Shown piece after piece: positions 45,568 through 54,150 of a stretch of DNA of 64,000 nucleotides (within the stretch, counting starts at the first letter, position 1; every line of letters starts with the position of its first letter). A program made the position numbers and the translations under genes. Source of the DNA: Alphaproteobacteria bacterium (GTDB lineage Bacteria > Pseudomonadota > Alphaproteobacteria > Sphingomonadales > Sphingomonadaceae); the NCBI GenBank assembly GCA_003241875.1, contig QBLU01000001.1:1-64000 (forward strand). Direction: 5' to 3'. A model generated the notes under the pieces. That model worked only from the letters and a program-made list of their open reading frames with translations, had not been told where the DNA came from and made no database searches.

Positions 45568-46642
45568 CGATCGCCTGAACGCCGGTTTCGGCGGGTGCCG
45601 TCGGCGCCGCGGGCCTGGCAGCGCCGGCCGCCTGAGCCGGGGCGATGCCCCAGAAGCCGGCGATGCGCCGTGTCGACGAAATTCCGGCCTCCAGCATGTA
45701 CGGCCCTGCCGTTCCGCAGGCGTGCGCGCCGCGCGCGGCGATCGGCGTGCCATGGCCCATGCCGGCGATGCTCACCGATTCGATCGCCACGGTGCCATCC
45801 TTGTCGCGCCACGACTGCCGGACGTGGCCGTCGACGGTATCGCGCACCGGCGTGTCGAGGCCCTGCAACAGTGCCCAGCTGCGGGCGATGGCATCGGCGT
45901 TGGCGGGATCGACGGTATTGTCGGCGCTGCCCTGCCAGATCGACAGGCGCGGCCAGCGCGTCGTGGCCGGCGCGGCGCGGCGGACATGGGCGGCGAGCGC
46001 CGCCGGTGCCGGCAGGCCGTGGCCGCGCATCCGGTCGAACGCCTCCGGCACCGTCGCCGCGGCGCCATAGGGCACGCCGGCGATGATGGCGCCGCCGGCA
46101 AAAACCTCGGGGTAGGTTGCCAGCATCGCCGCGGTCATCGCGCCGCCGGCCGACAGCCCGGTCACGAACACCCGCTGCGGATCGAGGCCGTGCGCATCGA
46201 TCATCGCGCCGATCATCTGGCGGATCGACAGCACCTCGCCGGCGTCGCGGCGGATGTCGGCGGGGACGAACCAGTTGAAGCACAGATTGGCATTGTTGCC
46301 GCGCACCTGTTCGGGGAACAGCAGCGCAAAGCCCTGTTCGGTGGCGAGCGTCGACCAGCCGGAGCCGCGATCATAGTCCGCGGCGGTCTGGGTGCAGCCG
46401 TGCAGCACGACGACAAGCGGCGCGCCCTGCGGCAGGTCGGCCGGCACGAACTGCCAGGCCGCGAGGCCGCCGGGATTGCTGCCGGGGGCCGCGAGGGGCC
46501 GCAACGCCCCGGAATCCGCCGGTACCATGCTGGACATGGCCACCGTCATCGCCGACTTGGCGGCCGATTGCCGCGCCGCCAGCCGGCCGATCGTGTCATT
46601 CAGGCTTCGCAATCGCCGCATCCTTGCTGTCCGCATCTTCAT
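45530..46642 (-). CDS. PHB depolymerase-family esterase
   Basis: A 370-residue alpha/beta hydrolase of the short-chain-length polyhydroxybutyrate depolymerase type 1 (LpqC-like). The nucleophile Ser is in G-L-S-A-G-G, the Asp in N-T-V-D-P-A-N, and the His in G-M-G-H-G-T-P; the oxyanion region is V-V-L-H-G-C-T-Q-T-A. No clear signal peptide is seen, so it may be intracellular or start elsewhere; in-frame ATGs exist at 46636 and 46621. The linker and substrate-binding domain of extracellular depolymerases are absent. Confidence 0.88.
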   Translation of the reverse strand: MKMRTARMRRLRSLNDTIGRLAARQSAAKSAMTVAMSSMVPADSGALRPLAAPGSNPGGLAAWQFVPADLPQGAPLVVVLHGCTQTAADYDRGSGWSTLATEQGFALLFPEQVRGNNANLCFNWFVPADIRRDAGEVLSIRQMIGAMIDAHGLDPQRVFVTGLSAGGAMTAAMLATYPEVFAGGAIIAGVPYGAAATVPEAFDRMRGHGLPAPAALAAHVRRAAPATTRWPRLSIWQGSADNTVDPANADAIARSWALLQGLDTPVRDTVDGHVRQSWRDKDGTVAIESVSIAGMGHGTPIAARGAHACGTAGPYMLEAGISSTRRIAGFWGIAPAQAAGAARPAAPTAPAETGVQAIVNGALRQAGLIR

Positions 46643-46690
46643 ACGGTCTCAACGCCCAGCGTAGCAGCATCGATGCTGCGCTGCAGCAAT

Positions 46691-47110
46691 TTAATCGGAT
46701 TTGCTGAACATGGCGCGGTAGCGGAGGAAGTTGAACACCGCCGCGGTGCCGGTGCCGATGCCGAACGCCAGCCACAACGGCGCGCCGAACCACAGCGCCG
46801 CCGAATAGAGCACCAGGTTGATCAGCGAGCCGGCCAGCGTGACCCCGACATAATGGCCGAATTCGCGCCAGCTCGGCGGCGCCGGGGTGGCAAAGGTCAG
46901 CCGCCGGTTCAGCCACCAGGTATACACGATCGCCACCGCCACGCTGGCGACGCGCGAAGCATAGCGCGAGCCGCCGAGGTGGATGCCGAGCGCCAGCACG
47001 CCGAAATCGATGGCGGCGGCCGACCCGCCGACGAACAGGAAGCGCAGCACCTGCCCTTTGAGGCCACCGGCGGCCGGTGGCGGTTCGGGCGCGCGGTCTG
47101 GGGTCGTCAC
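46691..47110 (-). CDS. GtrA family membrane protein
   Basis: A 139-residue protein with four membrane helices matching GtrA, a flippase-like partner in transferring lipid-linked sugars. The F-L-F-V-G-G-S-A-A-A-I-D-F segment and the W-W-L-N-R-R-L-T-F loop are typical. The frame continues into ccmI to 47227; the GTG at 47110, four bases after the ccmI stop, gives the right length. No glycosyltransferase lies next to it. Confidence 0.85.
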   Translation of the reverse strand: MTTPDRAPEPPPAAGGLKGQVLRFLFVGGSAAAIDFGVLALGIHLGGSRYASRVASVAVAIVYTWWLNRRLTFATPAPPSWREFGHYVGVTLAGSLINLVLYSAALWFGAPLWLAFGIGTGTAAVFNFLRYRAMFSKSD

Positions 47111-47114
47111 CCGC

Positions 47115-48377
47115 TCAGCCGGCGATGCCGATTTCGGTGGCGGCCGCCCGGATGCGCCCTTGTGCCGCGGTATCGCCGGCAAAGGCCGCCAGGGCATCGT
47201 CACGCGCCTTGGCCGCCGCCGGGGCATCGCCGAGCACCGAGCGGGCCCGCATCAGCCGCAGCCAGCCGGCCTCGTCGCGCGGATTGGCGGCGAGTTTCCG
47301 GGCGAGGCCGTCGACCATGCCGGCGACCATCGCCTGCCGCGCCTGCGGGGTCATCGCCGCGGCGCCGGCGACCTGGTCGGCCGAGGGGCCCGGCATCACG
47401 CCTGCGGGCGCACCTGCACCGGCCGCGGCCGCGAGGCCCGGCATCGGCGGCGCGGCGACGGTGGCGCCGCCGCTGGCCGGCTGCCTGACGGCGGCAAGAC
47501 GCGCGCTGATGTCGATCTTGGCGGCGCGCGCCGCCTCCTCGATGACGCCGCGCAGCTGCGGCACCCAGGGCGCGTCGCTCGCCGATTCGCCGAGCAGCTT
47601 CAACCAGTCCTCGATGGCGCCGGTGTTGTCGCCCTGCTGGGCCTTGGCGAGGCCGAGGAAATAGCGGGCGCGGGCGTCGCCGCCGTCCTGGGCGCGCGCC
47701 GCGGTGAACGCGGCGACCGCTGCCGGGGTGACGTTGCCGTCGGCCGCCTGCACCAGCGCCTCGCCCCAGGCCGATTGATAGCCGACGCCATCGGGCTTCA
47801 GCGCCACCGCCTTGCCATAGGCGGTCGCGGCGTCGGCAAAGCGCTGGGTCTGGAAATACGACCAGCCGAGCAGGCGCCAGCCTTCGGGGTCACCGGGGTT
47901 GGCCGCCATCTTCTTTTCAAGGTCGGCAACGAGCTGCGCCACTTCACCGGCGGCCTGGGCATCGGGGACTGCACCCGCCGCGGTCGGGGCCGCCGCCGCG
48001 ACCGGCGCCGCAGCCCCGCCAACCAGGCCCGGCGTGCCCAGCGTCGCATAGAGCCCGCCCGCCGCCAGCGCGACCAGCGCCGCCAGCCCGACCGCCACGC
48101 CGGCCAGCGCCCGCGAGCCCATCGGCCGCGCCGCATCGTCGGGGATGTGACCCGCCGCCAGCATCCGGCGCTTGATCTCGACGCGCAGCCCTTCGGCATC
48201 GGCGGGCGGGATGGTGCCCGCCGCGAGCTGGACATCGACGTCGGCAAGCTGGTCGCGCAGCACGCTGATCGTCGCGGTGCGCGCATCGGCGCGGGCCTCG
48301 TGGCGACGCACCAGCGGGATGGTCAGCACGGCCGCCGCGACCGCGGCCATGAGGGTGAGAATGATCCAGAGGGTCAT
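47115..48377 (-). CDS. ccmI: Cytochrome c maturation protein CcmI (CycH)
   Basis: A 420-residue protein with two N-terminal membrane segments (about residues 2-22 and 92-112) and a periplasmic TPR domain (about 145-290) followed by a second TPR-like part. CcmI binds apocytochrome c and presents it to the CcmF/CcmH lyase. A Pro/Ala/Gly linker connects the parts. It follows ccmH by 35 bases. Confidence 0.93.
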   Translation of the reverse strand: MTLWIILTLMAAVAAAVLTIPLVRRHEARADARTATISVLRDQLADVDVQLAAGTIPPADAEGLRVEIKRRMLAAGHIPDDAARPMGSRALAGVAVGLAALVALAAGGLYATLGTPGLVGGAAAPVAAAAPTAAGAVPDAQAAGEVAQLVADLEKKMAANPGDPEGWRLLGWSYFQTQRFADAATAYGKAVALKPDGVGYQSAWGEALVQAADGNVTPAAVAAFTAARAQDGGDARARYFLGLAKAQQGDNTGAIEDWLKLLGESASDAPWVPQLRGVIEEAARAAKIDISARLAAVRQPASGGATVAAPPMPGLAAAAGAGAPAGVMPGPSADQVAGAAAMTPQARQAMVAGMVDGLARKLAANPRDEAGWLRLMRARSVLGDAPAAAKARDDALAAFAGDTAAQGRIRAAATEIGIAG

Positions 48378-48412
48378 TGCGGCTTTCTAGTGGAACTTGC
48401 GGGAAAGGACAG

Positions 48413-48877
48413 TCAGCCGAGCCGGTCGATCTCGGCGGCTTCGGCGGCGGTCAGCGGCGCGACCTCGGCCGGCTTGCGGCGCCGCGCCCAGGCCAGCAGC
48501 CCCAGGCCGCCGATGCCGAGCACCGCGAACGGCCCGATCCACAGCGGCAGCGTGTCGCCTTCGACCGGCGGCTTCAGCAGCACGAACTGGCCATAGCGCT
48601 GGACGACATAGTCCATGATCTGGTCGTCGCTGCGGCCGAGCGTCAGCTGTTCGCGGACGACGATGCGCAGGTCGCGGGCCAGCGGCGCGTCGCTGTCGTC
48701 GATCGACTGGTTCTGGCAGACGACGCAGCGCAGTTCCTTGGAGATTTCCCGCGCGCGGGCCTCGAGCGCGGGGTTCTGGAGCATTTCGTCGGGCTGGACG
48801 GCGGCGGCGGGGGCGGCGAGCAGGGCGAGCAGGAGGACCAGCCCCCAGCTGTCACGCCGGCGCAGGCCGGGGCCCAT
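48413..48877 (-). CDS. ccmH: Cytochrome c maturation protein CcmH (CycL)
   Basis: A 154-residue membrane-anchored thioredoxin-like protein that reduces the CXXCH cysteines of apocytochrome. After a signal peptide (cleavage near A-P-A-A-A) come the redox motif L-R-C-V-V-C-Q-N-Q-S (residues ~50-59) and a C-terminal membrane helix (about 105-127). The ATG at 48877 and the first ten codons lie inside the right arm of a family A repeat; no other ATG, GTG or TTG start precedes the signal core except an ATG at 48940 in the opposite arm. No clear ribosome binding site is visible for either. Confidence 0.9.
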   Translation of the reverse strand: MGPGLRRRDSWGLVLLLALLAAPAAAVQPDEMLQNPALEARAREISKELRCVVCQNQSIDDSDAPLARDLRIVVREQLTLGRSDDQIMDYVVQRYGQFVLLKPPVEGDTLPLWIGPFAVLGIGGLGLLAWARRRKPAEVAPLTAAEAAEIDRLG

Positions 48878-48967
48878 GAATCGGTAGCGTTTTATAAGCG
48901 ATGAAAACGTCGTTCTCTTGCTTTCAGGATCGTGGTTCATGGGCCCCGGCCTGCGCCGGGGTGACAG
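48849..48967. repeat. Palindromic dispersed repeat, family A, copy 3 (overlaps ccmH start)
   Basis: Left arm CTGTCACGCCGGCGCAGGCC-GGGGCCCATG starts at 48849 and the inverse arm ends near 48967 (GGGGTGACAG). It fills the gap between ccmG and ccmH; the first 29 bases lie within the ccmH coding region. Confidence 0.9.
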
Positions 48968-48978
48968 TGGCCAACAGA

Positions 48979-49521
48979 TCACGCTTCCGCCCTCAGCTTC
49001 TGCATCAGCGGGCGGATCGTGCCTTCCCACTGCTCCGGCGAGATCGGGCCGATCTGCTTGAAACGCACCCGGCCGCGCTTGTCGACGATGAAGGTTTCGG
49101 GAACGCCGGTAACGCCCAGGTCGATGGCGGTGCGGCCGGCCTCGTCGGCGGCGACCGTCTTGTAGGGGTCGCCGAACTTCGCCAGCCATTCGCGCGAATC
49201 CTGCGGCTTGTCCTTCCAGGCGATGCCATAGACCGGATAGCCTTCGCGGGTGATGCGGGTCAGCACCGGGTGTTCCTGCGGGCAGGCGGCGCACCAGCTG
49301 GCAAAGATGTTGAGCAGCGCCGGTTCGCCGGTCAGCGCCGCGCTGGCAAAGCCCGGGCCGCCGCCCGGCACGTCGGCGATGCCCGGCAGCGCGAACTGCG
49401 GCAACGGCCGGTCGATGAGCTGCGACGGCAGTTCCTTGGGGTCCTGCGTCAGGCCGAAGCCGAAGAACGCCACCATCGCCAGAAAGGCGACGACCGGCAC
49501 GATGAACAACAGCCGCTGCAT
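48979..49521 (-). CDS. ccmG: Thiol:disulfide interchange protein CcmG (DsbE)
   Basis: A 180-residue periplasmic thioredoxin-like protein anchored by an N-terminal helix (residues 4-24), delivering reductant to CcmH and apocytochrome. The active site is W-C-A-A-C (about residues 76-80); the cis-Pro loop is G-V-T-G-V-P-E-T-F. It starts 4 bases after ccmF. Confidence 0.95.
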   Translation of the reverse strand: MQRLLFIVPVVAFLAMVAFFGFGLTQDPKELPSQLIDRPLPQFALPGIADVPGGGPGFASAALTGEPALLNIFASWCAACPQEHPVLTRITREGYPVYGIAWKDKPQDSREWLAKFGDPYKTVAADEAGRTAIDLGVTGVPETFIVDKRGRVRFKQIGPISPEQWEGTIRPLMQKLRAEA

Positions 49522-49525
49522 GGCG

Positions 49526-51514
49526 CTACTCAGCAGGAACCAGCCCGGGGCGCAATGGCAGTGGTGCCGGCGCCCGGGTGGGAGCGCCGATGCGGAAGCG
49601 GCGATCGGCGAGGCTGGCGGCGCCGCCGAACGCCATCATCAGCGCACCGCCCCAGATCCAGCCGACCAGCGGGTGATGATAGATGCGGACGACGATGCCC
49701 GGACCCTTGGCGTCGGTCTGCTGGTCGCCGATGGCGATATAGCTGTTGCCGAGCCAGCCGGTGCCGATGCCGGCCTCCGTCGTCTGGTTGCGGGTGTTGG
49801 GGTAGAAACGCTTCTCGCTCGACAGCGGCCGGCTGCTGCTGCCCTGGCGCACGGTGAACTGCGCGCGGACCGCCTGATAATTGTGCCCCGCCACCTCTCC
49901 GACCCGATCGAGCGTCACCGCCAGCGCGCCGACGCTTGCACTGTCGCCGATGCGCATGACGAGGATCTTCGATTCGGCAAAGCTGCTCATCGCGGTCACG
50001 CCGCAGACGGTGACGCCCAGCCCGGCATGGGCCAGCGCCATGCCGATGACGGCAGCAGGCGTGGTGCGGACCAGCCGCGCCGAGAAACCGCCCGCGCCCT
50101 GCCAGCGCCGGGCGAGCACCATGACGCCGCCGAGAATGAGCCAAAAGCCGAGGGCAAAGCCGAACGCCGCGCTGACCTGGGCAAAGCCGAGCGCCAGACC
50201 CAGCGCCGCAAACACGCCGACGGCAAGCAGCGCCGGCCATTTCAGCTTGGCCGAGAGCGCCGCCAGCCCGTCGCGCTTCCACGCCAGCATCGGACCCACC
50301 GTCACCAATAGCAGCAGCGGCACCGACAGCGGCACGAAGACGAGGTTGTAATAGGGTGCGCCGACCGAGATCTTCTTGCCGACCGCCTCCATCATCAGCG
50401 GGTAGAAGGTGCCGAAGAACACCACCGACGTCACCGCCATCAGGAACAGGTTGTTGAGGGTCAGACCGGCCTCGCGGCTGACGCCGGAGAACAGCGCCCC
50501 CGATTTCAGCTGCGGCGCCCGCCAGGCGAACAGCCCCAGCGCCCCGCCGGTGGCGCCGACGATCATCGCGAGGATGAAGACGCCGCGCGACGGGTCGACG
50601 GCAAAGGCATGCACCGAGGTGAGGATGCCCGAGCGCACGACGAAGGTACCGATCAGGCTGAGCGAAAAGGCGAGAATGGCGAGCAGGATCGTCCAGCCGG
50701 CGAGGGCCTGGCGCTTTTCGGTGACGATCGCCGAATGCAGCAATGCGGTACCCAGCAGCCAGGGCATCAGCGAGGCGTTCTCGACCGGATCCCAGAACCA
50801 CCAGCCGCCCCAGCCGAGTTCGTAATAGGCCCAGAAGCTGCCGAGCGCGATGCCGCAGGTCAGGGGGATCCAGGCGGCGAGCACCCAGGGCCGCATCCAG
50901 CGCGCCCAGGCGGCATCGGCGCGGCCTTCGAGCAACGCCGCGACGGCAAAGCTGAAAGTGACCGAGAAGCCGACATAGCCGAGATAGAGCAAAGGCGGAT
51001 GGAAGATCAGCCCGGGATCCTGCAGCAGCGGGTTGAGTTCGGACCCGTCGAGCGGCGCCGGCGACAGGCGGGCGAAGGGATTGGAGGTCAGCAGCGAAAA
51101 GGCGAGGAAGGCGACGCTGATGATCGCCTGCACCGACAGCACCCGTGCCTGCAGGCTGGGCCGGAGATTGTCACCATAGAGCGCGATGCCGGCGCCATAG
51201 ACGGCGAGGATCAGCACCCAGAGCAGCATCGAGCCTTCGTGGTTGCCCCAGGTCGCAGAGATCCGATAGGCGAGCGGCTGGGTCAGCGACGAATGCTGAG
51301 AGACCAGCGCCACCGAGAAATCGGACTGGGCGAAACACAGCATCAGCAGCACGAACGAAATGAGGATCAGCAGCGCCTGCAGTGGTGCTGCCGTGCGCCC
51401 GAACGCCATCAGCGCCGCATCGCCGCGCACCGCGCCCAGCATCGGCAGCACCGCCTGGGCCAGCGCCGTCATCAGCGCCAGGATGAGAGCGAACTGCCCG
51501 ACTTCGGCCAACAT
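49526..51514 (-). CDS. ccmF: Heme lyase CcmF
   Basis: A 662-residue polytopic protein with about fifteen helices, the core of the heme-cytochrome c ligation complex. The tryptophan-rich WWD heme-binding motif W-G-G-W-W-F-W-D-P-V-E-N is near residue 230; conserved histidines flank it. The ORF begins at 51532, but its first codons contain the GGAGG ribosome binding site for the ATG at 51514, giving the usual M-L-A-E-x-G start. It heads the ccmF-G-H-I cluster and is divergent from the redox module. Confidence 0.95.
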   Translation of the reverse strand: MLAEVGQFALILALMTALAQAVLPMLGAVRGDAALMAFGRTAAPLQALLILISFVLLMLCFAQSDFSVALVSQHSSLTQPLAYRISATWGNHEGSMLLWVLILAVYGAGIALYGDNLRPSLQARVLSVQAIISVAFLAFSLLTSNPFARLSPAPLDGSELNPLLQDPGLIFHPPLLYLGYVGFSVTFSFAVAALLEGRADAAWARWMRPWVLAAWIPLTCGIALGSFWAYYELGWGGWWFWDPVENASLMPWLLGTALLHSAIVTEKRQALAGWTILLAILAFSLSLIGTFVVRSGILTSVHAFAVDPSRGVFILAMIVGATGGALGLFAWRAPQLKSGALFSGVSREAGLTLNNLFLMAVTSVVFFGTFYPLMMEAVGKKISVGAPYYNLVFVPLSVPLLLLVTVGPMLAWKRDGLAALSAKLKWPALLAVGVFAALGLALGFAQVSAAFGFALGFWLILGGVMVLARRWQGAGGFSARLVRTTPAAVIGMALAHAGLGVTVCGVTAMSSFAESKILVMRIGDSASVGALAVTLDRVGEVAGHNYQAVRAQFTVRQGSSSRPLSSEKRFYPNTRNQTTEAGIGTGWLGNSYIAIGDQQTDAKGPGIVVRIYHHPLVGWIWGGALMMAFGGAASLADRRFRIGAPTRAPAPLPLRPGLVPAE

Positions 51515-51548
51515 GAAAAACCCGTCCTCCATCGTCGCGGTCGCAACG

Positions 51549-51595
51549 GTAACTCCACACTAGCCCAATGGCAGCGAAATGTTAGAGTGGATAAC
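51549..51595. promoter_or_regulatory. Imperfect inverted pair in the ccmF/redox-module intergenic region
   Basis: GTAACTCCACACTA (51549-51562) and TAGAGTGGATAAC (51583-51595) are inverse of each other apart from two changes and a one-base gap (core TAG-w-GTGGA). One copy faces each divergent operon within the 104-base gap, so a shared regulator is possible. Confidence 0.35.
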
Positions 51596-51618
51596 AGTCG
51601 CAGGGGGGCGGCCGGCCG

Positions 51619-54150
51619 GTGGGTGAGCACTATCGCATCGCGATCGTCGGGTCGGGCCCAGCGGGGTTGAGCGCCGCAGCGCATGCGGCAAAGCTCGGGT
51701 TGAGCCACGTCCTGCTCGAAAAGACCGACCATCTGTCGGACACCATTCACAAATACCAGAAGGGCAAGCATGTGATGGCGACGCCGTCACAGCTGGTGCT
51801 GCGCGCCGACCTGGAATTCGAGGCCGGCAAGCGCGAGACGGTGCTCGGCCGCTGGGGCAGCATGGCCGCCGCCGCCGGCATCGCCGTCCGCCACCACGCC
51901 GAGGTGCGATCGATCACCGGCACCGGCGACCCGATCCCCGGCAGCGTCCAGGCCATCATCAGCCGCAAGCGCGACGGCAGCAGCGAAACCCGCGAGCTGC
52001 AACGGCTGGCGCCGCCGTATCGCATCACGCTGGCCGATGGCGACAGCATCATCGCCGATACCGTCGTCCTCGCCATCGGCACCCAGGGCAACCCCAACCT
52101 GATGACGTGCCCGGGCGGTGACCTGCCGCACGTCCAGTACCAGCTCGACGACCCCGGCGCGTACAACGACGAGCATATCTTCGTCATCGGCGGCGGCGAT
52201 GCCGGCATCGAAAACGCGCTGGGGCTGGCGGCCGACGCGGCGCATGGCAATGTCGTCACCATCGTCAACCGTTCGGCGGAATTCTCAACCGCCAAGGATG
52301 CCAATGTGAAGGCGCTGATGGCGGCGCGCGATGCCGGGCGCATCACCACCATGACCGGCACGACGACGCGGGTGATCGAGCCCGGCTGGATCACCCTCGA
52401 CACCGCCGATGGCGAGGTCCGCGCCCGCTGCGACCGGATCATCGCCCGCATGGGGTCGGCGCCGCCACGTGCCTTTGTCGAGGCTTGCGGTGTCGAATTC
52501 GCGTCGAGCGACCGGCTGGCGTTCCCGAAACTGTCGGCGACGTTCGAATCGACCGCCCCCGGCATCCATGTCGTCGGCGCGCTCGCCGGCTATCCGCTGA
52601 TCAAGCATTGCATGAACCAGGGCCATGACGTGGTCGAGTTCATCAACGGCAACAGCGCGCTGCTGCCCGCCGACGAGCCGATCCTCGAGGCCAGGTTCGC
52701 CGGGCTCCCCGGGGACCGCAGCGTCGCCGAATGGCTGGAATTCCTGCGCGCCAACGTCTCGATCCTCAATGAGATGAGCCCGCTGCAGATGCGCGAGTTC
52801 ATGCTCGACAGCGAGGCCCGCGCCTATCCCGCCGGCACCGTCATCTTCGAACGCAACGCGCCGGGGTCGTCGCTGTTCGGCATTGCCGATGGCGACGTGC
52901 TGGTCGAGATCGACCCCGCCAACCCGGCGGTGACGGTGCCGCTGGCGGCGGGCACCATCTTCGGCGAGGTCGGGCTGATCTCCGGCCGCCGCCGCGGCGC
53001 CACCGTCCGCGCCGGCAGCGACTGCATCGTCGAGATCTCGCGCAGCGCCGCGCTGAAACTGATGTCGGCGGTGCCGCCGGCGGCGCGCGAGATCACCCGC
53101 ATCACCACCGAACGCAGCCTGTTGCAGATCTTCAAGTCGGGGCTGACCCCTGCCGACCTCGTCGATGTCATCGCAGCGGCCAGGGTCGAGACGGTGCGTG
53201 CCGGCCAGGCCATCATCAAGGAGGGCGAGACCGGCGACGACATCTTCATCATCCGATCGGGCTCGATGGTCGTCGAAAAGACCATCGGCGGCAAGCCGGT
53301 GTTCCTCAGCTATGTCCCGGCCGGATCGTACAGCGGCGAAATGGCGGTCATCGACGGCGGCCCGCGCACCGCCACCGTGCGCGCCGCAGTCAAATCCGAC
53401 GTCATCCGCCTGCCCGGCGAGCAATTCCGCGCGCTGCTGGCGGCCAAGCCCGGCCTGCTGGCGCGGCTGCGCGACGACATGGCGAGCCGGACCCGGCTCA
53501 ACAGCTTCATCGAATCGAAGAAGGACAGTTTCGGCGGCGTCGTCGAGATGTACACCGGCGTCGCCAATTTCCTCGTCGACAATGGCGTCGGGGAGGCCAC
53601 CGACGTGCTGCTGATCGACGAAAAGCTGTGCGTCGGCTGCGACAATTGCGAGAAAGCCTGTGCCGACAGCCATGACGGCCTGTCGCGGCTCGATCGCGAG
53701 GCCGGGCGCACCTATGCGCATCTGCACGTGCCGACCTCGTGCCGCCATTGCGAGCACCCGCATTGCATGGCCGACTGCCCGCCCAACGCCATCCATCGAG
53801 GGCCGACGGGCGAGGTCTATATCGACGACACCTGCATCGGCTGCGGCAATTGCCAGCGCAACTGCCCCTATGGCGTCATTCGCATGGACCAGGTGCCGCC
53901 GAAGAAACCATGGCTGCTCAACTGGCTGCTGTTCGGCCAGGGGCCGGGGCCGGGCGAACCCGACAGGAAATGGCGGTACAAGCACGCAAGCAAGGCCACC
54001 GAAGCGCCGAAAAAGGCGATCAAATGCGACATGTGCACCGGACAGTCGGGAGGGCCGGCGTGCGTGCGCGCCTGCCCGACCGGTGCCGCCATCCGCGTCT
54101 CGCCCGAACAATTCCTGTCGGTGGCGCTGCTCGATCGCAGTGACGACTGA
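51619..54150 (+). CDS. FAD/NAD(P) oxidoreductase fused to two cyclic-nucleotide-binding domains and a four-cluster ferredoxin
   Basis: An 843-residue multidomain cytoplasmic protein. Residues ~5-330 form a thioredoxin-reductase-like flavoprotein: FAD motif G-S-G-P-A-G at 11-16 and NAD(P) motif G-G-G-D-A-G near 191-196. Two cNMP-binding domains follow (~383-494 and ~500-614), each with the ligand-pocket signature G-E ... R-x-A-T. The ferredoxin domain (~668-835) has sixteen cysteines in four groups (C-x2-C-x2-C-x3-C, C-x2-C-x4-C-x3-C, C-x2-C-x2-C-x3-C, C-x2-C-x8-C-x3-C), as in DmsB/NrfC-type proteins. The redox CXXC of thioredoxin reductase is not seen. Start: GTG at 51619. The downstream gene shares one base with its stop. 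Specific function not known. Confidence 0.92.
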   Translation: MGEHYRIAIVGSGPAGLSAAAHAAKLGLSHVLLEKTDHLSDTIHKYQKGKHVMATPSQLVLRADLEFEAGKRETVLGRWGSMAAAAGIAVRHHAEVRSITGTGDPIPGSVQAIISRKRDGSSETRELQRLAPPYRITLADGDSIIADTVVLAIGTQGNPNLMTCPGGDLPHVQYQLDDPGAYNDEHIFVIGGGDAGIENALGLAADAAHGNVVTIVNRSAEFSTAKDANVKALMAARDAGRITTMTGTTTRVIEPGWITLDTADGEVRARCDRIIARMGSAPPRAFVEACGVEFASSDRLAFPKLSATFESTAPGIHVVGALAGYPLIKHCMNQGHDVVEFINGNSALLPADEPILEARFAGLPGDRSVAEWLEFLRANVSILNEMSPLQMREFMLDSEARAYPAGTVIFERNAPGSSLFGIADGDVLVEIDPANPAVTVPLAAGTIFGEVGLISGRRRGATVRAGSDCIVEISRSAALKLMSAVPPAAREITRITTERSLLQIFKSGLTPADLVDVIAAARVETVRAGQAIIKEGETGDDIFIIRSGSMVVEKTIGGKPVFLSYVPAGSYSGEMAVIDGGPRTATVRAAVKSDVIRLPGEQFRALLAAKPGLLARLRDDMASRTRLNSFIESKKDSFGGVVEMYTGVANFLVDNGVGEATDVLLIDEKLCVGCDNCEKACADSHDGLSRLDREAGRTYAHLHVPTSCRHCEHPHCMADCPPNAIHRGPTGEVYIDDTCIGCGNCQRNCPYGVIRMDQVPPKKPWLLNWLLFGQGPGPGEPDRKWRYKHASKATEAPKKAIKCDMCTGQSGGPACVRACPTGAAIRVSPEQFLSVALLDRSDD

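Noticed and set aside
51619-54150. Thioredoxin reductase or glutamate synthase small subunit
   Set aside because: No CXXC redox motif in the NAD(P) domain, and the cNMP and four-cluster ferredoxin domains do not occur in those enzymes.
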